From an archaeon (GTDB lineage Archaea; Altiarchaeota; Altiarchaeia; JAFGQM01), in contig JAOZPI010000013.1 of assembly GCA_029932835.1 (NCBI GenBank), positions 1-16,019 on the forward strand: 16,019 bases of DNA. Reading direction: 5' to 3'. Under the pieces are notes generated by a model, which saw only the letters and a list, made by a program, of their open reading frames with translations, was not told where the DNA came from and made no database searches. This document shows positions 1-9,824 of the stretch, piece after piece (position 1 is the first letter of the stretch; every line of letters begins with the position of its first letter). A program made the translations under genes and the position numbers.

Positions 1-1948
<1,948 letters not shown>

Positions 1949-1954
1949 CCAAAA

Positions 1955-4075
1955 ATGGACAAGACAAACTGGGTATATAAGAGGGGGGGATACCTCTACA
2001 CTGTGTCAATAATTATGCTGATGATTCCACTTGTCTTCCTCGTCGTATTCTACACCACTATGTCGCAGAGCCCCTTGAAGGATACTGCAGCCCGGGTGCG
2101 CTGCGACGAGCTGTATTTTATCGTTCAGGATATAGACCACGACCTAGAAAGAGCCATGTTAATATTCGGCCGCAGGGCGGCTGTTTATGCAATAAATGAT
2201 GTAGTAAGCAACAACAGGACGCTCGGAAACTACACCTTTCACAACTGCACTGATTTTATCTTTGATGGAAACGGCTCTGAGGCTGCAATTGCTGAACTTG
2301 TCTTATGTGGGACGCTGTATGGAGAAAACGTCACCTATATGACAAATCACACCCTCCCTGTGTGGATAAGCAGAATAGACGAAGACGCCGAAGAGATGGG
2401 TTATCAGATGCAGATATCTGTCATCAATTTCAGTGTGGTCCCCCACGATGCATGGAACTTTGCACTCATACTAACAGCCAAACTGGAAATCAGCGACAGA
2501 GGGGGGGTGTGTTATTATTCAGGGAACCCATTCATTGTAACATCACTCGCCAGCATTATTGGACTGGAAGATCCGCTTTATCCGGTCCGCACGAACAACA
2601 GGGTTAGCAAATACATAACCCAATGCGATCCAAACCTGACAATAGACTCCTTAGCAGGATGTAGTAGGGAGGATTGGGGAAACCAGAGCGCGACAGGCCA
2701 TATAGTCTTCTATTCCAGTATCAAGGATGACCCCGGACTTGCTGGATTTTGTTCTGGGACAGAGGATGTAAGCAACAAGGTTTTGGTATTGGATATGGAC
2801 TTCACATCCTGCTCTGGAGGGGAGTATGACTGCTTTAATATATCTAATGAAAATCACTTGGCTGCGGTTATTGAGTACGCCAACAACGATCCGGATAGTA
2901 GTTTTATTAGAAACTGCAGTGTTACGATTCCGTGGATTTCTGCCACAGGAAAGATGGACAATGAAACACTATATGGGAGTGGATATGAGAGAGATCCGAA
3001 CTGCGCAAACTCAAGCATAGCAACAGGGGCGTGTGTGATTGTAAGGAACATACCAAGCTGTGATGTGCACCAGGTCCTTATGAGTTATAACAATAACGGG
3101 GTGAACACGTCATGTTATGTGGTTAGTAATGTCTCTGGGTACACCTCTTGTTCCCCTTTACACCCAAACGGCCCTTCCTTCTTTGACCGCCTAGACGGGA
3201 GATTAAGCCTCTCAGAGAGGTATGTAGAGCAGGCGGAGTACTACTTCTCCAATAAGTACATAGGGATAGAAAGCCTTATAAGTCCATACGAATTAGAGGG
3301 GTATGGTATCACGCCGGCACAAAACAGGAGCTGGATTGATTACCTCTATTGGTCCAATGCAAGCGGGTGCCCAGTGTCTACGATATGCCAAAGCGGGAGC
3401 TACGAGTTTAGTTTAGACTGCCAACACGCTTATCTCTACGGCTTGGATACTTCCTGCACAAACGCCTCTGGCGTTCATCCTGTCTCCACCATCACGTCTC
3501 CTGAAAATGACACTATGTTTTATAACTGCCCCACCCTCTACATCAATGGCAGTGCAGACGACTGCGATGGGGAGATCACATCTGTAGAGTTGTCCATAAA
3601 CGGGGAGTTATATGACACCAACTGGGACGGAATGTGGTGGAACTACACACTATATCCAACTGAGACAAATAAATACGTACTGCGTTCTGTTGCTATAGAC
3701 AACGACGGCCTTCAAGAAGAAACCCCTGCATATACAACCGTGTTCATCCTCAACTGCAGCAGCGGGGACAACACACGGCCTCCCGCACCAGATCTTTACT
3801 CACCAACTAATGGGACTGGAACCACCACCCTCCCAGATCTATTTTGGAGCGAGGTGTCAGATAGTAGTGGAATATACAGATATCAGATCGTTGTAGATGA
3901 AGAACCCGCAGACTGGATAGACCCGCAGGTAAACGATTACTCATGGAGCACGTCCTACACACCATCTACAGAGCTAGACGGGAATAGGTGGTACAGATGG
4001 AAGGTGAGAGCACAGGACAATTCAGGGAACTGGGGAGACTGGAGCACAGAGTGGGTCTTCAAAACGAGCGCATAG
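1955..4075 (+). CDS. Pilin-like N-anchored surface protein with Ig-like and FN3-like C-terminal domains
   Basis: This is a 706-residue protein. Residues 1-36 have a short charged leader ending K9-R10-G11-G12 and then one hydrophobic helix (about 14-36), which resembles a class III (prepilin/archaellin) signal with cleavage after Gly11 or Gly12. The +5 Glu of bacterial pilins is absent, so a plain N-terminal anchor is the alternative. The ectodomain has 22 cysteines (an even number) and more than 20 N-x-S/T sequons. Residues about 508-605 look like an Ig/PKD-type beta domain and about 608-704 like a fibronectin type III domain (P-x-L-x-S-P start, later W-Y-R-W-K-V-R-A and W-S-x-x-W-x-F). The middle, about 40-500, is not recognised. 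It follows the vWA gene by 6 bp with no strong Shine-Dalgarno, which suggests one transcript. It is probably a minor pilin or adhesin of the adjacent secretion system. Architecture is moderately sure; function is inferred from context. Confidence 0.8.
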   Translation: MDKTNWVYKRGGYLYTVSIIMLMIPLVFLVVFYTTMSQSPLKDTAARVRCDELYFIVQDIDHDLERAMLIFGRRAAVYAINDVVSNNRTLGNYTFHNCTDFIFDGNGSEAAIAELVLCGTLYGENVTYMTNHTLPVWISRIDEDAEEMGYQMQISVINFSVVPHDAWNFALILTAKLEISDRGGVCYYSGNPFIVTSLASIIGLEDPLYPVRTNNRVSKYITQCDPNLTIDSLAGCSREDWGNQSATGHIVFYSSIKDDPGLAGFCSGTEDVSNKVLVLDMDFTSCSGGEYDCFNISNENHLAAVIEYANNDPDSSFIRNCSVTIPWISATGKMDNETLYGSGYERDPNCANSSIATGACVIVRNIPSCDVHQVLMSYNNNGVNTSCYVVSNVSGYTSCSPLHPNGPSFFDRLDGRLSLSERYVEQAEYYFSNKYIGIESLISPYELEGYGITPAQNRSWIDYLYWSNASGCPVSTICQSGSYEFSLDCQHAYLYGLDTSCTNASGVHPVSTITSPENDTMFYNCPTLYINGSADDCDGEITSVELSINGELYDTNWDGMWWNYTLYPTETNKYVLRSVAIDNDGLQEETPAYTTVFILNCSSGDNTRPPAPDLYSPTNGTGTTTLPDLFWSEVSDSSGIYRYQIVVDEEPADWIDPQVNDYSWSTSYTPSTELDGNRWYRWKVRAQDNSGNWGDWSTEWVFKTSA

Positions 4076-4138
4076 GCATAGAAAAGTGCAGATTGCGATC
4101 TTCAAAGTGTTGAACTATTAATTATTTATTGCCAGATC

Positions 4139-4153
4139 TTCTATTTTTATATT
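4139..4153 (+). terminator. T-rich tract, possible terminator of the surface-protein genes
   Basis: A T-rich stretch (ctatttttatatt) lies 65-80 bp after the stop codon at 4075 and about 25 bp before the next TATA box. Archaeal termination often uses oligo-T without a hairpin. No strong hairpin is visible. Weak evidence. Confidence 0.3.
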
Positions 4154-4174
4154 AGGTCCTCTTTAGCTTCGGTA

Positions 4175-4188
4175 GGGAAGTATTTAAA
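4175..4188 (+). promoter_or_regulatory. BRE/TATA promoter of the KaiC/assembly ATPase operon, likely leaderless
   Basis: A purine-rich BRE-like stretch (gggaag, 4175-4180) precedes TATTTAAA at 4181-4188. The ATG at 4210 lies about 25 nt from the TATA centre, which is where archaeal transcription normally starts. The mRNA probably begins at or next to the start codon, and no Shine-Dalgarno precedes it. This marks the start of a separate operon. Confidence 0.7.
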
Positions 4189-4209
4189 CGAGGAAGCACA
4201 CAAACGGAA

Positions 4210-5070
4210 ATGGGAGGAAAGGGAGAAAAGGGGGAAAAAGAAATTGAAGAAAAGGTAAAAAGTGGGATAAGAGAGCTAGATGAATTGTTCAATGGTGGCC
4301 TTCCAAGAGGATCTATAATACTTGTTTTGGGAGAGCCGGGGACAAGCAAAACTACCATAATTCGGAATTTTGTATACAAGGGTGCCTCTGAGGGGGAGAA
4401 AGGAATCTATATTCTGACCAATAAACCCATAGAACATGTAATATCACATATGAGGCTCCTCGGGTGGGATATTGAGGGAAGCGACATGATAAGGTTTATC
4501 TTATATGCAGGCCTTGTTATAAAGAGAAACAAGCTGCTTGTGGGGAACTTTGATGACCTTGTAGATGTGGCCTACAACTGCGAGAGGGTGCTCTCATCAT
4601 TCCACCTAGGGCCGGGAGACAATGTTAGGATTGTTATGGAGGAGCTCTCTCACCTCTTTCTGATGAATAACAAGGAGGTTGTGTTTAAGTTTCTCCACCG
4701 CCTCTTTCAGATAATCAGACAGCATAATGCAACAGCTTTGTTGGAGGTACAAAAGGGAATGCTAGACCCAGAGCTGATAGTTGCCCTAGAGTCTATAACC
4801 GATGGGAGCATAGAGACCAAGAGGGAGAACCACTCGCGGTTTCTTAGGGTCTCCCGGCTGGAGGGCTATGATATTGAGCCAGAGTGGGTGGAGTACAGAT
4901 TGGAGATACCGGATAACCCTCAGCACCACATGGCAAAAAGTTTGAGCGATTGGGAGAAGCTGCTTCGTGAGAGGGATGAGGAGGAGGATAAGAAACAGGT
5001 AAAGCGACTATTAAAAGACATCAGGAGGGGAATGCGGGAAGAAACTAAAAAGAGATTGCTGGGTTGGTAA
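4210..5070 (+). CDS. KaiC-like RecA-superfamily ATPase, first of the locus
   Basis: This 286-residue protein has a single KaiC/RadA-type domain. The family hallmark S18-G-I-x-x-L-D-x-L-x-x-G-G-L-P-x-G leads into a good P-loop, G41-E-P-G-T-S-K47-T48-T49. The Walker B strand, about 138-145, reads R-I-V-M-E-E, with glutamates where an aspartate is usual, so ATP may be bound with slow or altered hydrolysis. The C-terminal part has the usual KaiC strand pattern (L-R-V-S-R-x-x-G near 220). It ends in a charged helical tail rich in K, R and E. FlaH of the archaellum is a KaiC-like protein that binds the motor ATPase FlaI, and an equivalent regulatory or scaffold role here is inferred from the neighbours. 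It is the first gene of a six-gene operon with a leaderless promoter, and the next gene begins at the base after its stop codon. Confidence 0.85.
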   Translation: MGGKGEKGEKEIEEKVKSGIRELDELFNGGLPRGSIILVLGEPGTSKTTIIRNFVYKGASEGEKGIYILTNKPIEHVISHMRLLGWDIEGSDMIRFILYAGLVIKRNKLLVGNFDDLVDVAYNCERVLSSFHLGPGDNVRIVMEELSHLFLMNNKEVVFKFLHRLFQIIRQHNATALLEVQKGMLDPELIVALESITDGSIETKRENHSRFLRVSRLEGYDIEPEWVEYRLEIPDNPQHHMAKSLSDWEKLLRERDEEEDKKQVKRLLKDIRRGMREETKKRLLGW

Positions 5071-5700
5071 GTGAGACGTTTTTATTGTTCGTATCCTTTA
5101 TATGAGCCAGAGATGAAAAACCTAAAAGAGTTCTTGGCTTATTTGAAACGAGTCCCGAGAGACTTCATCGTTCTTATAAACGTCAGGGCTGAGGATTATC
5201 TAAAGACCAACATTGCGGTCTTGAAAACGATAGTCAATGACGAAGGACTCCCTGGCGTATATATCACTGTGAATAAACCCTACAGGACTATGGAGAGGGT
5301 GCTACAAGAGAATGGCATAAAAACAGATAAGATATATTTTATAGACTGCATAACGAAGACAGCGGGAGGGGACACAAAAGATGGGGGAAAGCACGTCTTT
5401 TATTTGGACTCCGCCCAAAACCTCACTGGACTCGGACTGGCTATGAGCGAAATGATACAGAGTATACCCTCAAAAGACAAATTTTTATTTTTGGATTCCC
5501 TCTCTACTCTGCTCTTATACCACAACTACGGAACAGTCGCAAAATTCAGTCATTTTCTTACGGCAAGAATGCGGAACTGGGGCCTGCGGGGGATCTTTGT
5601 CTCTATTGAGAGGGAAACAGATCCAAAGCTCATAGACCAACTGGCCCAGTTTTGTGATGTTGTTGTAGACTTGAACAAGGGAGGGAAAAGGGATGGATAG
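5071..5700 (+). CDS. KaiC-fold protein lacking a P-loop (pseudo-ATPase)
   Basis: This is a 209-residue protein with a GTG start that abuts the previous stop codon. An ATG at 5113 (residue 15) is the alternative start. The strand order resembles KaiC/RecA: D31-F-I-V-L-I-N-V where strand 1 should lead into a P-loop, V-Y-I-T-V-N-K-P near 75, and a Walker-B-like F-L-F-L-D142-S-L-S followed by a helix and a final strand (G-I-F-V-S-I-E). The P-loop position (about 38-47) has no glycine-rich G-K-S/T motif, so nucleotide binding is unlikely. Archaea have P-loop-less KaiC relatives, and I place it there by fold pattern only. It lies between two KaiC-like ATPases of the same operon, so a partner or inhibitory subunit in a hetero-oligomer is plausible but inferred. 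It overlaps the next gene by 8 bp. Confidence 0.75.
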   Translation: MRRFYCSYPLYEPEMKNLKEFLAYLKRVPRDFIVLINVRAEDYLKTNIAVLKTIVNDEGLPGVYITVNKPYRTMERVLQENGIKTDKIYFIDCITKTAGGDTKDGGKHVFYLDSAQNLTGLGLAMSEMIQSIPSKDKFLFLDSLSTLLLYHNYGTVAKFSHFLTARMRNWGLRGIFVSIERETDPKLIDQLAQFCDVVVDLNKGGKRDG

Positions 5701-6025
5701 CAGTGTATTTTATGTGATGGCAGCCATCGTAGTGGCTTGTGCCTTTTCAATTATAAGGGGGATAAGGGGGAGCAAAAGCATAACAGACCCGCTAATACGG
5801 CACTTGTTTAGGTATATAAATTCCATGGTTCTTGCGATCTTGGCGCTCTCTTTTTCCCTTATCTTAGAGACCTACACAATATCCGCGTCTCTGCAGAACA
5901 ACCAAGTGCAGTTGTTTGATATTATGTCTTACATTCTTTTGATATCAGTATTCATTTTGGTCCTCGGATCGATGCTGGTGATTAGGAGAATTTCAGATAT
6001 TTATGGTTTTAAGGTCAAAGAATAG
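5693..6025 (+). CDS. Small three-pass membrane protein of the pilus-like operon
   Basis: This 110-residue protein has three hydrophobic segments at about 4-21, 42-61 and 75-97. Basic clusters (R-G-I-R-G-S-K near 22-28, R-R-I near 98-100) place the first loop and the C-terminal tail in the cytoplasm by the positive-inside rule. No known domain is recognised. The ATG lies inside the end of the upstream gene (8-bp overlap) and is preceded by GGAGG at 5680-5684, a good ribosome-binding site. The overlap suggests translational coupling. Placed between KaiC-fold genes, it may tether the cytoplasmic KaiC-like proteins to the membrane next to the platform proteins; this is inference from position. 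Confidence 0.75.
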   Translation: MDSSVFYVMAAIVVACAFSIIRGIRGSKSITDPLIRHLFRYINSMVLAILALSFSLILETYTISASLQNNQVQLFDIMSYILLISVFILVLGSMLVIRRISDIYGFKVKE

Positions 6026-6042
6026 GGCAGAGGGGATACAAG

Positions 6043-6825
6043 ATGGACAAAGCGGGAAATAGGGGAAGGGAGATCAAAAAACCAGAGTATCTGCCGACCT
6101 ATGTGTCGGATTTTGATAAGATGATAGAGGCCGGAGGTATAGAAAGGGGAAGCACAATTCTCCTCTCCGGTGGATGCGGAAGTGGAAAGTCCATGTTTGC
6201 AACGCAGTCGGCATACAACGCAGCCAAGAGGGGAGAAAAAGTCGTCTATTTCTCTTTCGATGAGGATCCAGAGGTTATAAAGAGGAGGGTGTACAATAGC
6301 TTTGGTTGGGACCTGTACGCCTTGGAGAGCGAGGGGAAGCTGTTTATGCAGAAGGTAGACCCGTATGACATATCTCGCTCTATTGAGAGAATCGTACGAG
6401 GGAGGGTGTTGGACAGCGTCGTCAAGAGTGTTGGGCATACGCCACCCCCATCAGAGGAGGTAACGATGCCATTTCATCCAGATAGAGTAATAATAGATTC
6501 CCTCTCTGCCCTTTCCATCGCATCCTCTGACGAGCAGAAATACCGCGCGTATTTGAAGGTTCTGTTTGATTCTCTCCGCTCCTACAACTCAGTCAATATG
6601 GTAATAACAGAAACAGAGCAAGTTCCGGAAAGATATAGCAGGAGTGGGATAGAGGAGTTCCTTGTGGACGGGGTTGTGGTCTTTTATAACATCCGAAGGG
6701 AGGCCGTAAGAACACGTGCCATAGAGATCCTGAAACTCCGATTTTCGGACCATATGAAGAAGCTAGTGCCGTTTAAGATAACAGATAGGGGAATTGTTGT
6801 ATATCTGGAAGAGCAGGTATTCTAG
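6043..6825 (+). CDS. KaiC-like RecA-superfamily ATPase, second of the locus (canonical)
   Basis: This is a 260-residue, single-domain KaiC-type ATPase. It shows F24-D-K-M-I-x-x-G-G-I-x-x-G, Walker A G43-G-C-G-S-G-K49-S50, an acidic F-D-E-D-P-E stretch at 72-77 at the place of the catalytic glutamates of KaiC, and Walker B V-I-I-D152-S-L-S. The C-terminal part has the typical KaiC ending (L-R-F-S-D-H then F-K-I-T-D-R-G-I). Unlike the KaiC-like protein encoded at 4210, all catalytic positions look intact, so this is probably the active member. It begins 17 bp after the previous stop, with an SD-like GAGGGGA at 6030-6036. Compared with FlaH, the sequence looks more like generic archaeal KaiC/GvpD-type regulators. 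A role in regulating or assembling the neighbouring ATPase motor is inferred from the operon. Confidence 0.88.
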   Translation: MDKAGNRGREIKKPEYLPTYVSDFDKMIEAGGIERGSTILLSGGCGSGKSMFATQSAYNAAKRGEKVVYFSFDEDPEVIKRRVYNSFGWDLYALESEGKLFMQKVDPYDISRSIERIVRGRVLDSVVKSVGHTPPPSEEVTMPFHPDRVIIDSLSALSIASSDEQKYRAYLKVLFDSLRSYNSVNMVITETEQVPERYSRSGIEEFLVDGVVVFYNIRREAVRTRAIEILKLRFSDHMKKLVPFKITDRGIVVYLEEQVF

Positions 6826-6826
6826 G

Positions 6827-7366
6827 ATGGAAGGAGACGTATCAACCGCTATGGACAAACTGGTAGGATTGCTAGAGCAGAGAGATAAAATCAAAGTAAG
6901 TGATGCAGCCAAAGAATTGGGGACAGATAAGGAGCACATAGAGGACTGGGCAAAGATGCTGGAAAGGGCTGGTATTGTGGAGATACACTACTCTGTCGTT
7001 GGAGGAGCAAGCCTGAAGAGGGGATCAAAATTTGATGAGATTTTGAAGCAGAGAGGGGGGGGTGGAAAGCCACAACCACAGGGTAAGGAGGGAGAAGAGA
7101 AAACAAAGGAGCATGGGGGGAGAACACCAAGAGGGGAGAAGGGAAAGTACCTGCTGATCAGAAGCGGAAAGGATTCGGGGATTGGTGGACTTGAGGACGA
7201 GCTAGAGATGCTAGAGGAGGAAGAAAAGAGGATAGTTGAATACACAAATATGCTTGAAACAGAGGAGAAAAGGCTCGGACAATACATCCAAGATCTAAGA
7301 TCGCTCCTGAAAGAGGTAAAAAGAAGAAGGGGAGAGGTCATAAAAGCCGAAAAGAATGGCGAATGA
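6827..7366 (+). CDS. Winged-helix plus coiled-coil protein
   Basis: This 179-residue protein is read from the ATG 1 bp after the upstream stop. A TTG at 6794 in the same frame would force an overlap and adds nothing conserved-looking. Residues about 9-65 look like a winged-helix domain (K-V-S-D-A-A-K-E-L-G as helix-turn, then a recognition-type helix 35-49 and a beta hairpin 50-63). Residues about 75-107 form a flexible linker rich in G, K, E and P, containing a G8 tract at the DNA level (7055-7062). Residues about 120-172 form a highly charged coiled coil. It sits between a KaiC-like ATPase and the assembly ATPase and overlaps the latter by 11 bp. It could be a transcription factor, but the tight operon position and coiled coil fit a protein-binding adaptor, comparable in place but not visibly in sequence to FlaC/D/E of archaella. 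Function uncertain. Confidence 0.75.
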   Translation: MEGDVSTAMDKLVGLLEQRDKIKVSDAAKELGTDKEHIEDWAKMLERAGIVEIHYSVVGGASLKRGSKFDEILKQRGGGGKPQPQGKEGEEKTKEHGGRTPRGEKGKYLLIRSGKDSGIGGLEDELEMLEEEEKRIVEYTNMLETEEKRLGQYIQDLRSLLKEVKRRRGEVIKAEKNGE

Positions 7367-8888
7367 GGGAAAGGAAGAGGAGTATCAAACAAACTGCGGG
7401 AAGATCCCGGTGAGGGTTAGAATAAGAGATACAGGGGACTATGTCCTACACTATGAGATAGATATACCAAAGATTAGTCCAACCACTAGGGTTATCCTGG
7501 ACAATGTGAAGGGAAGGCTGGTAGAAGATGTGGAGATAGAGGCCAGGGAGATATTAGATTCTAGGCTCTTCAACGAACTAAAGGAGAAGTTTAGAGCAGA
7601 TGCGGAGAAGGCTCTCAAAAAAGAGCTTCCCAGCATGAAGGAAAATGTAAGGGAAATGCTATCTTCTATGATAGTGAACGAGATGATCGGGTTGGGGACA
7701 CTTGAGTTATTCCTTGCTGATGACAACCTTGAAGAGATTGTGGTAAACAGCGGAACGGAGCCTGTGTGGGTGTACAGCAAGAAATACGGCTGGCTAAAAT
7801 CCAATATAACCCTCGGAAGCGAAGAAGAAGTGCAAAATCTAGCCTCTCGGATCGCTAGACAGGTAAGCAGGGAGATAACATCCTCAGAGCCCTTGCTGGA
7901 CGCGCACCTGGTATCAGGGGATAGGGTAAACGCCACCCTGTTTCCGATATCAACAGCCGGGAATACCATAACCATAAGGAGGTTCAGCCGGATTCCATGG
8001 ACTATCGTGCATCTGATGGACCCAAAAATAAAGACAATACAGCGGGATATCGCAGCGTTTTTGTGGTTGGCGTTTGAGTACGAGCTTTCTACAGTGATAG
8101 CAGGAGGAACTGCATCTGGAAAAACGACGCTTCTCAACGCCCTCATGCCCTTTATTCCCCCAAATCACCGAGTTGTTTCTATTGAGGATACAAGAGAGCT
8201 TAATCTTCCCTCTTTCCTGCATTGGGTACCCCTAAACACGCGACCGCCAAACCCAAGGGGGGAGGGAGGTATCACAATGTTAGACCTGATGGAGAATTCC
8301 CTAAGGATGAGGCCTGATCGAATTGTTATTGGTGAGGTCCGGAGGAGGAGGGAAGCGGAGGTGATGTTTGAGGCTATGCATACAGGGCACTCAGTCTATG
8401 GGACCTTCCACGCAGAAAGGGCTTATCAGGTCGTCAAGAGACTGACAAACCCCCCTATGGACATTCCGAAAACCGTGCTGGAGTCCCTAGAGCTCATAGT
8501 AGTGCAGTATAGAAACCGGAGGACTGGGGGCAGAAGAACATTTGAGGTAGCTGAGATCATGGTAACAGAAGGAGAAGAACCAGAACTGAACATATTATAC
8601 GCATGGGACGCCAAATCCGATACAATAAAGCAGGTAAATAAGAGCAAGAGGATTATGGATGAGGTGGAAATGCACACAGGCCTATCAAAAGCAGAGATAA
8701 GCAAAGACCTTAAGGAGAAGGAAGAGGTTCTATCATGGATGATGGAAAAGGACATACGGGATGTGGATTCAGTCGGTATGGTGGTCTCAGAATACTACCG
8801 CGATAAAGACAGGATCTTGGATATCGTGAGGAGCCATGGGGATTACAAGGAGATACTAACAGCAGCCCCAAAAGTGCCCCAACAGTAG
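7356..8888 (+). CDS. Type IV pilus/archaellum-type assembly ATPase (FlaI/PilB/TadA family)
   Basis: This is a 510-residue secretion ATPase that would power pilus subunit assembly at the inner face of the membrane. The N-terminal domain (about 90-235) carries the usual L-x-D-D-N-L-E-E-I-V-V-N, followed by S-x-x-x-P-x-x-D-A-x-L-x-x-G-x-R-V-N-A. The RecA-like domain has Walker A G250-G-T-A-S-G-K256-T257-T258, an aspartate box with E277-D278-T-R-E-L, Walker B I-V-I-G-E327-V-R, and a histidine box H342-T-G-H345 followed by G-T-F-H-A. Every catalytic motif is present and the length matches archaeal family members. The start overlaps the winged-helix gene by 11 bp. It is the last gene of the operon that starts at 4210; the platform proteins follow after a 58-bp gap. 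FlaI proper is usually preceded by FlaH; here two KaiC-like proteins and a pseudo-KaiC occupy that place. Confidence 0.95.
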   Translation: MANEGKEEEYQTNCGKIPVRVRIRDTGDYVLHYEIDIPKISPTTRVILDNVKGRLVEDVEIEAREILDSRLFNELKEKFRADAEKALKKELPSMKENVREMLSSMIVNEMIGLGTLELFLADDNLEEIVVNSGTEPVWVYSKKYGWLKSNITLGSEEEVQNLASRIARQVSREITSSEPLLDAHLVSGDRVNATLFPISTAGNTITIRRFSRIPWTIVHLMDPKIKTIQRDIAAFLWLAFEYELSTVIAGGTASGKTTLLNALMPFIPPNHRVVSIEDTRELNLPSFLHWVPLNTRPPNPRGEGGITMLDLMENSLRMRPDRIVIGEVRRRREAEVMFEAMHTGHSVYGTFHAERAYQVVKRLTNPPMDIPKTVLESLELIVVQYRNRRTGGRRTFEVAEIMVTEGEEPELNILYAWDAKSDTIKQVNKSKRIMDEVEMHTGLSKAEISKDLKEKEEVLSWMMEKDIRDVDSVGMVVSEYYRDKDRILDIVRSHGDYKEILTAAPKVPQQ

Positions 8889-8916
8889 AGAGAGCAGCCA
8901 ACAGTAGAAGAACCAG

Positions 8917-8924
8917 ATTTTTAA
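8917..8924 (+). promoter_or_regulatory. TATA box for the platform-protein operon, likely leaderless
   Basis: ATTTTTAA at 8917-8924 lies about 26 nt (centre) before the ATG at 8947. This is the spacing expected for an archaeal promoter that starts transcription at the start codon. No Shine-Dalgarno is seen in the 58-bp gap. It would let the platform genes be expressed separately from the ATPase operon, although read-through is also possible. Confidence 0.55.
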
Positions 8925-8946
8925 CCACGCTACTGGTAAATTAATA

Positions 8947-9822
8947 ATGCCCTCCTCCTTTGAATCAGAGAGGCTCCAGAACACATCTAAATCCTTTATA
9001 GGGATAGCACAAAGGCTGGAAAAACTCGTGCCAAATCTGGAGTGGAACCTGGAAAGAGCAGGGATACACGTTGATCCCCTTGTTTATATCTCTATTGTTG
9101 TATACATCGCCTTTTCTGTTGGCCTAGCAACATTTGCAGGGATTGCCCTCCCAGCCTACATGATGAATAAAATTGAGACGGGACTGCCGCTTGCTGTTAT
9201 AACATCCGTTGCTCTCTCTGTTTTTATGGTGTTTTATATGCTTATAATGCCGAAGGCCAAGATAAAGAAGAGAGCAGCGCTCATAGAGAGGAATCTGGGA
9301 TATGCATTAAAGGATCTAGAGATCCAAACCGGGGCAGGGATACCTATATTTGATGCAATAGTGCATGTAGCTAATGGGGGATATGGAGAATGCTCCGAGG
9401 AATTTCAGCAGGTTATAAGGAGGGTGGAGAGCGGAGACTCTGTTATAAAGGCCCTGGATGAGGTTGGTATGCATACTGCCTCGCCGTTTCTGAGGAGGAT
9501 AATATGGCAGATAGTAAACAGCATGTACGCAGGCTCTGATGTAAGTGTGGCCCTAAAGTCGATAAGTGACGACCTGACGAAAGAAAAGGAGACGCGAATC
9601 AAGTCCTATGGGCAGGAGATGAACCTCTGGTCTCTTATGTACATGCTGATGGTGATTGTGCTCCCCTCACAGGGAATCACGCTGCTTATAATACTCTCCT
9701 CTCTTGTGAATATCTTTGAGAGCCTCGATAAGACCCTTATCTTTGGAGGAATCCTTGTGTTCATGTTTATATTCCAGTTTATGCTGATCGGTATCATAAA
9801 GAACAAACGGCCTATTGTGTAA
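8947..9822 (+). CDS. Type II/IV secretion platform protein (T2SSF, TadC/FlaJ-like), short copy
   Basis: This is a 291-residue integral membrane protein with hydrophobic segments at about 45-68, 79-101, 228-252 and 263-284. Between the second and third lies a cytoplasmic T2SSF-type helical domain (about 110-225), which includes L-G-Y-A-L-K-D-L-E-I-Q-T-G-A-G-I-P, the later R-R-V-E-S-G-D-S-V-I-K-A-L, and helices ending in S-D-D-L-T-K-E-K. This is the TadC pattern of one T2SSF domain. Such proteins form the membrane platform that the assembly ATPase rotates or pushes against. The next platform gene starts 2 bp after its stop, so the two are co-translated and may form a heteromeric platform, as TadB/TadC do. 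The start is supported by the TATA spacing. Confidence 0.9.
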   Translation: MPSSFESERLQNTSKSFIGIAQRLEKLVPNLEWNLERAGIHVDPLVYISIVVYIAFSVGLATFAGIALPAYMMNKIETGLPLAVITSVALSVFMVFYMLIMPKAKIKKRAALIERNLGYALKDLEIQTGAGIPIFDAIVHVANGGYGECSEEFQQVIRRVESGDSVIKALDEVGMHTASPFLRRIIWQIVNSMYAGSDVSVALKSISDDLTKEKETRIKSYGQEMNLWSLMYMLMVIVLPSQGITLLIILSSLVNIFESLDKTLIFGGILVFMFIFQFMLIGIIKNKRPIV

Positions 9823-9824
9823 AA

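Noticed and set aside
4210..6825. A circadian KaiABC-type clock
   Set aside because: Both KaiC-like proteins are single-domain, there is no KaiA or KaiB, and KaiC-like ATPases are common in archaea for other uses.
6794..6826. TTG at 6794 as start of the winged-helix gene
   Set aside because: It lies inside the upstream KaiC-like gene and adds only 11 residues; the ATG at 6827 right after the stop fits the operon better.
7451..8146. Minus-strand ORF of 231 codons opposite the assembly ATPase
   Set aside because: The plus strand encodes the intact ATPase domain here; the antisense product is serine-rich low-complexity sequence without a domain.
8881..8909. Direct repeat of aacagtaga (8881-8889 and 8900-8908)
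   Set aside because: It is only nine bases, next to a stop codon, and lies outside the TATA position. This is compatible with chance.
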